DNA of 64,000 nucleotides from Massiliimalia timonensis (lineage in GTDB: Bacteria; Bacillota; Clostridia; Oscillospirales; Ruminococcaceae), in NCBI RefSeq assembly GCF_900186585.1, contig NZ_FYDD01000003.1, positions 434,001 to 498,000 of the forward strand, given 5' to 3'. Positions within the stretch are counted from its first letter, which is position 1. Every line of letters starts with the position of its first letter. This document shows, one piece after another, positions 9,551 through 17,580 of this stretch. The notes under the pieces were generated by a model, which had not been told where the DNA came from, searched no databases, and worked only from the letters and a program-made list of their open reading frames with translations. A program made the translations under genes and the position numbers.

Positions 9551-10879
9551 TTGTTTACCAATCAAGCCTTAAAAAAGCTGCTGGTCCCTTTAGTCATTGA
9601 ACAGATCCTGGTTATGATGGTCAGTGTGGCGGATACCATGATGATCTCATATGCCGGAGAAGCTGCGATCTCTGGGGTAGCGCTGGTCGCGATGATCGAT
9701 TATCTGGTACTGACGATTTTTTCTGCGCTAGCTACAGGCGGGGCGGTGATCGTATCCCAATATTTAGGGCGGAAAGACCGGGATAAGGCTAATCTGTCAG
9801 CAGGACAGCTGATGATCGTTTCTGCTCTTGTTTCCGCGGCGGGAATGATACTATGCCTTGTTCTGCATACAGGAATTTTGACGCTGTTGTTTGGAAAAAT
9901 TGAAACGGATGTGATGGAAGCAGCAGAAACCTATTTTATCATTGTCGCTTGTTCCTTTCCGTTTCTTGGGATCTATCAGGCTTCTGCGGCCTTGTTCCGT
10001 TCGATGCAGAAAACAAATATCACCATGTATGTTTCCGCAGCCATGAATATCATGAATGTGATCGGCAATGCGATCGGTACTTTTGGCCTGCACGCTGGCG
10101 TAGCAGGGGTGGCGGTGTCTACATTGGTTGCCCGCGCGTTTGCGGCAATTTTATTAACTGCATTTTTGTTTTCTTCCAAAAGGGAAGTGTGCCTGAGTGC
10201 GCATTCGGTATTTTCGTGGCATAGTGAATTTTAAAAAAGGATTTTGCGGATCGCACTGCCCAACAGCATTGAAAATGGATTGTTTGCTTTAGGACGAGTG
10301 TTGGTGACCGGGATTGTAGCCTTGTTCGGTACCGCTCAAATAGCGGCGAACGGGGTGGCAAACAGCATTGACCAAATTCCAATTATCGTGGTAAACGCTG
10401 TGAACCTTGCGATGATCACTGTGGTAGGGCAGTGCATCGGCGCCGGAAAACAAGAGCAGGCAAAAGCGTATACTAAAAAGCTGATGAAACTTTCCTATCT
10501 GGCGACAACTGTGCTGGGGGTAGCGGTATGCGCATTGCTACCGGTGATCCTAGGCCTTTACGAATTGTCGCCCGAGGCTTATCGGTACAGCTGTATCCTG
10601 ATTGTTATGCACAACATCCTGGCAGCTTTACTCCATCCGACCTCGTTTAACCTGGCAAACAGCCTGCGTGCCTCGGGGGATGTGAGGTTTACCATGTATG
10701 TAGGGATCGGCTCCATGCTTTTGTTCCGGCTGGGTTCAGCGCTGCTGTTTGGCGTTATATTGCAGATGGGGGTAATTGGCGTATGGATCGCGATGGGGGC
10801 AGATTGGACCGCGCGCTCGGCCGCTTTTGTATTGCGGTACCGAAGCGGAAAATGGAAGCAGTTTAACGCGATCAAATAA
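9551..10879 (+). pseudogene. MATE-family efflux transporter, split by an in-frame stop
   Basis: Two pieces of one MATE antiporter lie in the same frame. Residues 1-227 (about six membrane helices, from TTG 9551 with GGGGGA upstream) end at TAA 10232-10234. The frame continues as KRILRIALPNSIENGLFALGR and runs through the second six-helix half to 10879. There is no frameshift, only a single stop codon between the two bundles, at the usual inter-domain linker. A one-base change would restore a roughly 442-residue protein, the usual MATE length. It is either a recent nonsense mutation or a sequence error. MATE proteins export drugs or toxic cations using Na+ or H+. Confidence 0.82.
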
Positions 10880-10965
10880 TAAGTGATTGTATTTTTTGCT
10901 AAAATATGGTATTGTTTAAATAAAGAAGGATTCGTCGATACTAAATTGGATAAGGGGGAAACGCG

Positions 10966-11829
10966 ATGGCTTCAACAGTATATTTTACCCGGCAGATCAC
11001 GCCGGAAAAGGTTTTGGAATTATACCGCATAGCCGGAAAAGAATTGACCGGAAAGGTCGCCGTAAAGCTTCATTCAGGTGAGGTGGGCAATCAAAATTTT
11101 CTGCGTCCTGAATTTTGGAAGCCGGTCATTGAAGCGGTGAACGGTACAGTGGTAGAATGTAATACGGCTTATGAAGGGGAGCGCAATACTACTCAAAAGC
11201 ACTTGAAAACGCTGGAGAAACATGAGTGGAGCAAATATTTCCCAACCGATCTTTTAGACGCTCAGGGACCGGATTGGGAGCTGCCTATTCCTGATGGAAC
11301 AGTGATTCAGAAAAATTATGTGGGGAAAAATTTAAAAAATTATGATTCCTTGCTGGTGTTGTCCCATTTTAAGGGACATCCGATGGGTGGCTATGGCGGA
11401 GCGCTGAAACAGCTCTCCATTGGGATCGCTTCGTCTTTTGGAAAGGCATATATCCATGGGGTCGGAAAGCCGGAAAATATTTGGACAGCTGACCACGATT
11501 CTTTTTTAGAAGCGATGGCGGACGCCGCATATTCTGTCGTTGATCTGTTTCAGGGTAATGCTGTATACATCAACGTCATGAAAAATATGTCTGTAGACTG
11601 TGATTGCTGTGCGGTAGCTGAGGATCCATGCATGCAGGATATTGGGATCTTGGTTTCTTTGGATCCTGTTGCGATCGATCAGGCATGTTTGGATCTGATT
11701 TATGCTTCAGACGATCCAGGAAAGGCACATCTGATCGAGCGAATTGAATCTAGAAACGGAGCGCATACCATTGAAATGGCTGCAAAGCATGGATATGGCT
11801 CCAAAGAATATGAATTGATAGAAAAATAA
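10966..11829 (+). CDS. DUF362-family protein
   Basis: 287 residues. The sequence follows the DUF362 pattern: VAVKLHSGEVG near the N-terminus, LLVLSHFKGHPMGGYGGALKQLSIG in the middle and a CDCC...C cluster near 210-220, then DPVAIDQACLDLI. Members are often fused to or paired with 4Fe-4S ferredoxin domains. Here the ferredoxin part is absent and only the short Cys cluster remains. The biochemical role is not established. It has its own AAGGGGG site and is followed by a terminator, so it is probably monocistronic. Confidence 0.85.
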   Translation: MASTVYFTRQITPEKVLELYRIAGKELTGKVAVKLHSGEVGNQNFLRPEFWKPVIEAVNGTVVECNTAYEGERNTTQKHLKTLEKHEWSKYFPTDLLDAQGPDWELPIPDGTVIQKNYVGKNLKNYDSLLVLSHFKGHPMGGYGGALKQLSIGIASSFGKAYIHGVGKPENIWTADHDSFLEAMADAAYSVVDLFQGNAVYINVMKNMSVDCDCCAVAEDPCMQDIGILVSLDPVAIDQACLDLIYASDDPGKAHLIERIESRNGAHTIEMAAKHGYGSKEYELIEK

Positions 11830-11841
11830 GCTTCACAAAAA

Positions 11842-11874
11842 AGAACTATACCTTTTGGTATAGTTCTTTTTGTT
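11842..11874. terminator. Terminator after the DUF362 gene, shared with the convergent gene
   Basis: AAAAGAACTATACC pairs with GGTATAGTTCTTTTT around a four-base loop. T or A runs on both sides make it usable in both directions. Confidence 0.9.
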
Positions 11875-11875
11875 G

Positions 11876-12835
11876 TTATCGGTCTTCTACTACCATTGTC
11901 TGAATTGCATTGGTCTCCGGGCCGTTATTGATCAGGAATACTGTATAATTCGTATTTCTTTGAACATTGAGATACAGGGAAGCCACGATTCCGTTTTCTG
12001 GTACCATACCGATAAAGGCTTCATCTAAACTTTCAATGTCTGAACTTGAGGGCATGGGCATTAGGTTTGTTTCTGCAAAAATGAACTGATAGGCGCCGGG
12101 CTGGATACGCTTGTAAACAGTAGTTTCTTTAAACTGAACGTCTGCATAGATGACCCGGCCATCTCCCAGCAAGACATCCATGGGCTGGCTGTTATAGGCT
12201 AGGTTGCTGACCCGAAAGTTAGAGGTACCATTAGCGAGGCCGCAGCAGATATCTGGGATTTGGATCAAGTCCAGCCCGCCAGTCCGGTTGATGATCGCCA
12301 CGGTGGAGGAGCTTCCAGCCTCAAATGGGATAGTCTTTTGAAGATAGATATAGCCGTTGATCCCGCTGACAGTGATGGTTTGATAACCGGAAGGAAAATT
12401 CCCATAGGGAGAAATAGAGGCTGTACTGAGAAAGTTAACGGCGACCCGGTTGTTGACAAAGACTAAAAAGGGCGGGTAGCCAAAGGCGGCATTTAAAAAT
12501 CTGATCCTTGCACGTCTGGGCCAGTTTAAAATCGGCCCGCCTTCACCGGGGTTGGGCAAGGGGATTGTAGGGCGGTTGCCGTTATTGCCTGGCAAATCAG
12601 CCACAGGCCCTCCTTCGCCGGGATTTGGTAAAGGGATAGTGGGCCGGTTATCGTTACTGCCCGGTAAATCGGCCACAGGTCCTCCCTCACCGGGGTTTGG
12701 CAGAGGAATAACAGGGCGGTTGCCGTTATTGCCCGGCAGATCAGCTACAGGCCCTCCCTCACCGGGATTGGGAAGGGGGATAGTCGGTATGTTTTCACGA
12801 TTTCTTTCCATAAAAATAGATAGAGTAAACTCCAT
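11876..12835 (-). CDS. DUF4397-like protein with 24-residue Pro/Gly repeats
   Basis: 319 residues with no signal peptide. Residues 17-112 hold about 3.5 near-identical 24-residue repeats built on IPLPNPGEGGPVADLPG. Residues from about 115 to 190 begin RIRFLNAAFGYPPFLVFVNNR and continue as an all-beta domain like DUF4397, which is found in surface or exported proteins. A second beta-rich half (to 319) ends NAIQTMVVEDR. Such a repeat linker suggests an extended stalk, perhaps on a cell or spore surface, but no anchor or sorting signal is seen. The start has AAAGGAGGAAG directly upstream on the minus strand. Confidence 0.75.
   Translation of the reverse strand: MEFTLSIFMERNRENIPTIPLPNPGEGGPVADLPGNNGNRPVIPLPNPGEGGPVADLPGSNDNRPTIPLPNPGEGGPVADLPGNNGNRPTIPLPNPGEGGPILNWPRRARIRFLNAAFGYPPFLVFVNNRVAVNFLSTASISPYGNFPSGYQTITVSGINGYIYLQKTIPFEAGSSSTVAIINRTGGLDLIQIPDICCGLANGTSNFRVSNLAYNSQPMDVLLGDGRVIYADVQFKETTVYKRIQPGAYQFIFAETNLMPMPSSSDIESLDEAFIGMVPENGIVASLYLNVQRNTNYTVFLINNGPETNAIQTMVVEDR
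12538..12787 (-). repeat. 72-bp coding tandem repeats, about 3.5 copies
   Basis: Each 72-bp unit encodes the 24-residue Pro/Gly repeat. Copies differ mostly at synonymous positions and at Asn/Ser and Thr/Val, so the protein sequence has been conserved while the DNA drifted. Confidence 0.9.
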
Positions 12836-13059
12836 CTTCCTCCTTTCTGTTTCTATTAACAGAATATTCCTTTTCCTCAGATTGCGTGCGGAAAGAAGCG
12901 GTAAAACTTTAAAATAGCATGGATTTGAAAAAAGAAAGGAAGAAAAATTTTGACTTTCATGGAAAGAGGGGGAAAAAGATAAGGCGAAGTTTTGACTATT
13001 TGCTGGATAAAGGTTTCAAAAAATCTTTTTATACAGGGTTGAACCCAATATGATGATAA

Positions 13060-13100
13060 AAATTAAGCCTCCTGCGTTTGAAGCAGGAGGCTTATAGAAA
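13060..13100 (-). terminator. Terminator after the RraA-like gene
   Basis: On the minus strand, AAGCCTCCTGC pairs with GCAGGAGGCTT and is followed by AATTTTTAT. Confidence 0.88.
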
Positions 13101-13105
13101 ATAGA

Positions 13106-13804
13106 TTAGTCGTTGATAACGGATTCATCCAGTTCCCAACCCAGTTTTTCGTATTTCGCACGACGGGCATTTTTATCGTTGAACAGTTCGCGGCTAGCAT
13201 ATTTAGCAACGTCGCGAGCAACTTTTCTCGGAACAACGATCGCGCTGTCACCGTCAGCAACAACGATGTCACCAGGATAGATAGCTACGCCGCCGATAGA
13301 GATCGGAACGTTCATGTCTGCATATCTCAGACGAGCCTGGTCCATTTTCTGGGATACGAAGTAAGACCATACCGGTACTTTTTCAGCGATGCATTCATCT
13401 GTATCACGGATACCGCCGCCGTTGGTCAAGAACCCAACACAGCCGTCCATAACCATACCCAGACCATTTTCGGAACCGATCAAACCAACGTCAACGCCAG
13501 CAACGTCGATGCACATAAAGGTCCCTTCTTCGATGTCTTTTGCCCAAGGATAAATGCAGACTTCAGAATAGAACCAGTTAGACCAAGCGGTGTAGTCGTC
13601 GCCGGTAACGGTTGGAGCCGGGCCTTCATACGGAACGTAACGAGCTGTTTTTGCGATACCAACTGCTTTGGTGCGGAATAATGGGCGAATGTTTTTGTCA
13701 ACGGTTCCGTAGTGGTGGTAACCCATCCAGTCCATACCGTCACGAACGTCGGCAACTCTCAAAGGTTTGAAGAGTTCCAGTAATTCTCTGTCTTCATTAG
13801 TCAT
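13106..13804 (-). CDS. RraA-family protein (HMG/CHA aldolase or demethylmenaquinone methyltransferase-like)
   Basis: 232 residues with the RraA fold: VADVRDGMDWMGY near the start, VGFLTNGGGIRDTDECIAEKVPVWSY for the G-x-x-R-D-T/x metal and substrate site, and VPISIGGVAIYPGDIVVADGDSAIVVP. Relatives are divalent-metal aldolases acting on 4-hydroxy-4-methyl-2-oxoglutarate-type acids, or RNase E inhibitors in proteobacteria. An aldolase or decarboxylase of a small keto acid is the likelier role in a Firmicute. The start at 13804 has AAGGAAGGT upstream. The longer open frame to 13876 has no ribosome site. Confidence 0.82.
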   Translation of the reverse strand: MTNEDRELLELFKPLRVADVRDGMDWMGYHHYGTVDKNIRPLFRTKAVGIAKTARYVPYEGPAPTVTGDDYTAWSNWFYSEVCIYPWAKDIEEGTFMCIDVAGVDVGLIGSENGLGMVMDGCVGFLTNGGGIRDTDECIAEKVPVWSYFVSQKMDQARLRYADMNVPISIGGVAIYPGDIVVADGDSAIVVPRKVARDVAKYASRELFNDKNARRAKYEKLGWELDESVIND

Positions 13805-14134
13805 TGTTATGTACCTTCCTTTTACTAAAAAATTTTTCGTTTCATTTGGAGATTTCTCTCTCCTGACACTTGTCATTATAGGCGTATATCCAATGATTTT
13901 CCACTCATGTTTTGCGCAATACTACTCATTTTTTGCTCTATTACTGAAATTGATTTATTTATTTCGCACACTTTCTTTTTATCAAGGGAAAAATCTAAAG
14001 AGGATATGCTGTAGAAACAGCTTAAAAAAGGGATAAAATGGTTTAAGATCACTTTTTATTTTTTCAATATCAAAAAAACGGGCTTTTTTAGGCTAAAATC
14101 CTAGTATGATCTGAGAATTTGGCAAAACTTGCAC
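13805..14134. other. Intergenic region between divergent transcripts
   Basis: AT-rich spacer between the minus-strand RraA-like gene and the plus-strand promoter at 14,135. It presumably holds the RraA promoter. I see no reliable hexamer pair and no convincing gene in it. Confidence 0.6.
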
Positions 14135-14163
14135 TTGACAAATATTTATTAGTTTTGTATAAT
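14135..14163 (+). promoter_or_regulatory. Consensus sigma-A promoter
   Basis: TTGACA at 14135-14140 and TATAAT at 14158-14163 are separated by exactly 17 bp, a perfect vegetative promoter. The start should be near 14,170. The first downstream signal is a terminator at 14,340-14,366, so it appears to drive a transcript of about 200 nt. Confidence 0.85.
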
Positions 14164-14169
14164 TCGGAT

Positions 14170-14366
14170 ATATAAATACTTTGTTTTTTGGTATTATGAC
14201 GATTTTTTGACGATCAATTTGTAAAATTATGAACGATTTTAAAGATAAAGCTTAGACATAAAAGGAGGGGTATCCAAAACGGGATGCAGAACGGCCGAAA
14301 GAGAATTTAAACTTTTTCTTTCGTCTTGCATGATACGGGAAACGCCTTGCTTAAGGCGTTTTTTTA
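14170..14366 (+). ncRNA. Candidate small RNA or leader between RraA-like gene and AraC gene
   Basis: This lies between a perfect promoter and a strong terminator. The 3' half forms two hairpins. A long imperfect one (about 14,283-14,332) has outer arms ATGCA/TGCAT and inner CGAAAGAGAA/TTTTTCTTTCG. The terminator itself is AAACGCCTTGCTTAAGGCGTTTTTTT. An AAGGAGGGG sequence at about 14,262 is followed by an 8-codon open frame (MQNGRKRI) lying in the long hairpin. It could therefore be a leader-peptide attenuator for the AraC gene, or a stand-alone sRNA. I do not recognise a known RNA family. Confidence 0.5.
14340..14366 (+). terminator. Terminator of the short transcript ahead of the AraC gene
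   Basis: AAACGCCTTGC pairs with the following GGCGTTTTTTT around a short TTAA loop. It has the seven-T tail expected of an intrinsic terminator. Confidence 0.88.
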
Positions 14367-14499
14367 ATCCTTTTTTCCATTTTTGCCAAGAAAGAAAAAG
14401 TTTGCTTTTTCATTCATCTTGTGGTTTATAAAAGAGGAAAGAATCATAGTTCTCAAAATTTGCACTCTGCGCTGCAAAATAATAAAAGGAGAGAGATGC

Positions 14500-15348
14500 G
14501 TGCAAAAAGCAGTAGAAAGTAATTCTCATACCAAGCGGTTTGGACAGATACATACACAACCATATAGTTTTTTAGTGACGCAGCTGGTAAGCAGCCCGAA
14601 GCACTGGCAGGCCGAGATTGAAGGGGTATATATTGAAAGCGGTTGGCTGGATATTTCCGTGCAGGATCAGACCTACCATCTAAAGGCTGGGAATTTTATG
14701 TTTATCCCAGAAGGGGTGATCCATTCCTATTTGAAAAAAGCTGACGATGGTGTTGTACATGTTTTAAAATTTTTGCAGGAGCATGTAATAAAGCATACCT
14801 TTGCAAATGATACCAAAACGGCGATTTCCAGAATGTACAAAAATTATTTTATTGCAGAATCATTGCCTGCGATGGGGGAGATCGTGCACCAGATCCAAGA
14901 GGCTGATTTTGGAGACTACAACGAGTGTTATCTTTGCTGCAAGCTGACAGAGCTGACTTCCTATTTCCTGCGTTATCCTTCTTTGATCGTTATGGAAAAA
15001 AGCAGGGGGAATGAGGACACCTCAAACAGCTTGCGTTCTACCTTTGATTTTATCCATGAACATATTCGTGATGGCATTACGTTGGAGGCTCTTGCAAATC
15101 ATTTGGGATTCAGCGTATGCTACTGTTCCCGCTACATTAAGAAGAAAACGGGGATGACGTTTGTAGAGTATGTCAATGCTTCTAGAATTTCTGAAGCAGA
15201 AACACTTTTGCTGGAAACGAATGATAATATTACAGAGATCGCTTATGCAACGGGATTTTCCAGTGTACAGACCTTTAATCGTGTTTTTAAACAGATCCGT
15301 AATATTAATCCAACAGAGTACCGGAAAAAGCGTAAAGGGAAAAAATAA
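14500..15348 (+). CDS. AraC-family regulator with N-terminal cupin sensor
   Basis: 282 residues from GTG 14500, preceded by AAAAGGAGAG. The longer open frame from 14383 has no ribosome site and crosses a leader. Residues 1-150 are a cupin-like sensor (YHLKAGNFMFIPEGVIHSY). The C-terminal 100 residues hold two HTHs of the AraC type: GITLEALANHLGFSVCYCSRYIKKKTGMTFVEYV and DNITEIAYATGFSSVQTFNRVFKQ. AraC proteins of this design activate sugar-uptake genes when a sugar binds the cupin. The three binding-protein genes follow directly, so it is a likely regulator of them, alongside the LacI protein at 23.9 kb. Confidence 0.93.
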   Translation: MQKAVESNSHTKRFGQIHTQPYSFLVTQLVSSPKHWQAEIEGVYIESGWLDISVQDQTYHLKAGNFMFIPEGVIHSYLKKADDGVVHVLKFLQEHVIKHTFANDTKTAISRMYKNYFIAESLPAMGEIVHQIQEADFGDYNECYLCCKLTELTSYFLRYPSLIVMEKSRGNEDTSNSLRSTFDFIHEHIRDGITLEALANHLGFSVCYCSRYIKKKTGMTFVEYVNASRISEAETLLLETNDNITEIAYATGFSSVQTFNRVFKQIRNINPTEYRKKRKGKK

Positions 15349-15354
15349 AAGGGC

Positions 15355-15392
15355 AAAAGGAAAGCGTGATCACGCTTTCCTTTTTTTTATTC
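15355..15392 (+). terminator. Terminator after the AraC gene
   Basis: GGAAAGCGTGATCACGCTTTCC is a perfect palindrome followed by eight Ts. Confidence 0.92.
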
Positions 15393-15458
15393 TAAACGCT
15401 TTTTTGGTAATAACAATATCTTTATGTCAAATTTTAATAAATATAAGACAAAATATAG

Positions 15459-15510
15459 GTAGATATTTGAAAATTTTTGTTTATAATGAAACATATAGTA
15501 AACGTTTTCA
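15459..15510 (+). promoter_or_regulatory. Promoter and operator O1 of binding-protein gene 1
   Basis: GTAGAT (15459-15464), a 17-bp spacer and TATAAT (15482-15487) match the other two copies. The operator AGTAAACGTTTTCA (15497-15510) covers the expected transcription start. It is a LacI/CcpA-type palindrome centred on ACGT, and its position predicts repression. Confidence 0.75.
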
Positions 15511-15610
15511 GAAATTACTGTGAAAATTGACCAACAGGATGCACCAAGTAAAAACGAAAAGATGGTGAATAAAACTCGTTTTGAACAGTGCCTTTCTTTT
15601 TACCATCAAA

Positions 15611-15627
15611 ATAGCAAAACGCCCAAA
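15611..15627 (+). promoter_or_regulatory. Mid-leader element shared by the three leaders, copy 1
   Basis: ATAGCAAAACGCCCAAA lies 161 bp before the start codon. The element recurs in the other two leaders. Its role is unknown. Confidence 0.4.
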
Positions 15628-15724
15628 AATTATAGATAATAATTGACATTGTTATCTATTATGACATTTTGGACTGCTGTTAGGGGAAGCGTCAGGAAAG
15701 AGCGCAAGAAAAAACACCAATTTC

Positions 15725-15738
15725 AGAAATCGTTTATC
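15725..15738 (-). promoter_or_regulatory. Second operator O2, gene 1 (degenerate)
   Basis: AGAAATCGTTTATC is the O1 motif in the opposite orientation with two changes. It lies about 30 bp upstream of the ribosome site. In copies 2 and 3 the same position holds the exact sequence. Confidence 0.6.
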
Positions 15739-15771
15739 ATGAGTATCGAACAACTATAAGGAGGCAAAAAC

Positions 15772-17100
15772 ATGAAAAAGAAGATCCTTGCATCAGTTTT
15801 GTGTCTGGCTATGATGGCTTCTCTGGCCGCGTGCGGAGAAAATAAAGACACGGATACTTCCGGCGGCAGCAGCTCTGCGTCAGGCGGCGGCGAAGAAGTT
15901 ACCATTCGCTGGGCATGGTGGGGCGATACCTCCCGTCATGAAAAGTATAATCAGATCGCAGACTTGTTTGAGGAAAAAAATCCTGGCATTAAAGTGGCGC
16001 GTGAACCGAACTCATGGAATGACTACTGGGATAAATTATCTGTACAGGTCGCAGGCGGAAACGCACCGGATATGATGGGGATGCACACGCAGTATGTTTC
16101 TGACTATGCGGGCAGAGACGCATTATTAGACCTCCAGCCGTTTGTCGATGACGGAACGATCAAGGTAGATAATATTGAACAGAGCGTACTGGACACCGGT
16201 GTGATGAATGATGTATTCTGCATGGTGCCGATGGGCGTTACAACAAGTTCTTTGATCACGAATAAAACATTGCTGGATGAATATGGGATTGAATATCCAG
16301 CTTACAATGAAGACTGGACATGGGATGAATTTGCAGCCGCAGGTCAAAAGTTCAACGACGCGACCAATGGGGAACTTTGGTTTACGAACGATTGGGCGAC
16401 CGGTGAAACAAACGTGATCCGTTACTGGGAGCGTACCAAGGGTGGGGAAGCTTTCACTGAGGACGGCGACATCGCTTGGAATGAAGAAACAGTTGTAGAA
16501 TGGCTGACCATGTGGAAAGACCTGCGCGATAAAGGGATCATTCCAGATGCGGCTACCTCTACCGAAGACGGCACCTTAGCATTGGAACAGAAGATCTTCA
16601 CGACCCGGAAGTGTGCAATGCATAGAGTACCGGCAAACCAGTTGTACTTGTATCAGGAACAGATGCCGGATGACGAAATTGTATTGCTGCGGCTGCCAAT
16701 TGGAAACGACGGCGGTCAGGGCGTTATTTTGGAAGGCGCACACTGGTCCATCTCTCCGAAGAGCTCTCATCAGAAAGAGGCTGCGATGTTGATCGACTTC
16801 TGGACCAATGATGAAAGTGCAGTAGATATTTACAGAATGGACCAAGGTGTTCCGATCAATAATGCGTTGGTTGAGGATCTTGTTCCGAAACTGGATGAAT
16901 CTGATTCACAGTATATTCAGTTCGTTCAGGCATATATGGAAGTAGCAACTGCGTATATCCCTGCCCCGAAAGGCGCAAGTGAGATCGATACAGAAGTGAA
17001 AGCCGCGGGTGAAGCGGTAGCCTTTGGTGAAAAGACTCCGGAACAGGCTGCAAAAGACTGGACAGAAAAAGCAAAAGAGATTGTTGCAGCAAATAAATAG
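15772..17100 (+). CDS. Sugar ABC transporter solute-binding lipoprotein 1
   Basis: A 442-residue family-1 extracellular solute-binding protein. The signal peptide MKKKILASVLCLAMMASLAAC ends in a lipobox with Cys21, so the protein is tethered outside the membrane. A Ser/Gly linker follows, then the MalE-like two-lobe fold beginning TIRWAWWGDT. It would capture an oligo- or monosaccharide and hand it to the two permeases encoded downstream. It is one of three tandem paralogs, and its C-terminal two thirds are closest to copy 3. The start has AAGGAGG. It has its own promoter, leader and terminator. Confidence 0.95.
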   Translation: MKKKILASVLCLAMMASLAACGENKDTDTSGGSSSASGGGEEVTIRWAWWGDTSRHEKYNQIADLFEEKNPGIKVAREPNSWNDYWDKLSVQVAGGNAPDMMGMHTQYVSDYAGRDALLDLQPFVDDGTIKVDNIEQSVLDTGVMNDVFCMVPMGVTTSSLITNKTLLDEYGIEYPAYNEDWTWDEFAAAGQKFNDATNGELWFTNDWATGETNVIRYWERTKGGEAFTEDGDIAWNEETVVEWLTMWKDLRDKGIIPDAATSTEDGTLALEQKIFTTRKCAMHRVPANQLYLYQEQMPDDEIVLLRLPIGNDGGQGVILEGAHWSISPKSSHQKEAAMLIDFWTNDESAVDIYRMDQGVPINNALVEDLVPKLDESDSQYIQFVQAYMEVATAYIPAPKGASEIDTEVKAAGEAVAFGEKTPEQAAKDWTEKAKEIVAANK

Positions 17101-17107
17101 GAAACAC

Positions 17108-17155
17108 TTGGTGTATACTCAGGTATCTTTCATGGATACCTGAGTATTTTTGTGC
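17108..17155 (+). terminator. Terminator after binding-protein gene 1
   Basis: ATACTCAGGTATC pairs with GATACCTGAGTAT around a six-base loop, then TTTTTG. Confidence 0.92.
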
Positions 17156-17268
17156 AAAAATAATAAGTAGAAAGAAAAAATTAGGTATTTTTTATCATTG
17201 ACAGCAAAAAATGATATGGAAAATGTTCTTTTAAGGACAAAAAATAATTAGAATGGGACAAAAATTAA

Positions 17269-17320
17269 GTAGAATCAAAACTAATTCTGTATATAATAGG
17301 ATGCATAGTAAACGATTTCT
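17269..17320 (+). promoter_or_regulatory. Promoter and operator O1 of binding-protein gene 2
   Basis: GTAGAA (17269-17274), a 17-bp spacer, TATAAT (17292-17297), then AGTAAACGATTTCT (17307-17320). The layout is the same as in copies 1 and 3, with one base changed in the operator core. Confidence 0.75.
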
Positions 17321-17419
17321 TGAAAATTTATGAAATCCTGATCCTATTTTTATCCATTATCCATGAAAAATGGAGTTGTAAAGATTCTGTTTTGAAATGG
17401 TATTATTTTTTCCCCTTCA

Positions 17420-17437
17420 ATAGGCAAGATGCCTAAA
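17420..17437 (+). promoter_or_regulatory. Mid-leader element, copy 2
   Basis: ATAGGCAAGATGCCTAAA includes a true inverted repeat (TAGGCA/TGCCTA). Like copy 1 it lies 161 bp before the start codon. Confidence 0.45.
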
Positions 17438-17534
17438 ATTCTTTCGAAGATCGACAGGATAATAGATATTCTGTTTTTGGGAAGGATAGTAGGGTGTGGA
17501 TTTAGAACAGTATTGGATCTGTTATGATCTTTTA

Positions 17535-17547
17535 AGAAAACGTTTAC
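17535..17547 (-). promoter_or_regulatory. Second operator O2, gene 2
   Basis: AGAAAACGTTTAC is the exact reverse complement of the consensus O1 core, about 20 bp before the ribosome site. Confidence 0.7.
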
Positions 17548-17580
17548 GCATTGGTACTTAAAATTCAAGGAGGCAAAAAT

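Noticed and set aside
9551..10879. Stop-codon reassignment as an explanation for the in-frame TAA and TAG
   Set aside because: TAA and TAG end many intact genes in the window, so the code is standard and local mutation or error is the simpler explanation.
12538..12787. CRISPR-like repetition
   Set aside because: The units are contiguous 72-bp coding repeats without unique spacers. No spacer-repeat array was seen anywhere in the window.
12552..12917. Plus-strand frame with GKSATGPPSPG repeats
   Set aside because: The repeats are the reverse complement of the Pro/Gly repeats in the minus-strand DUF4397-like gene.
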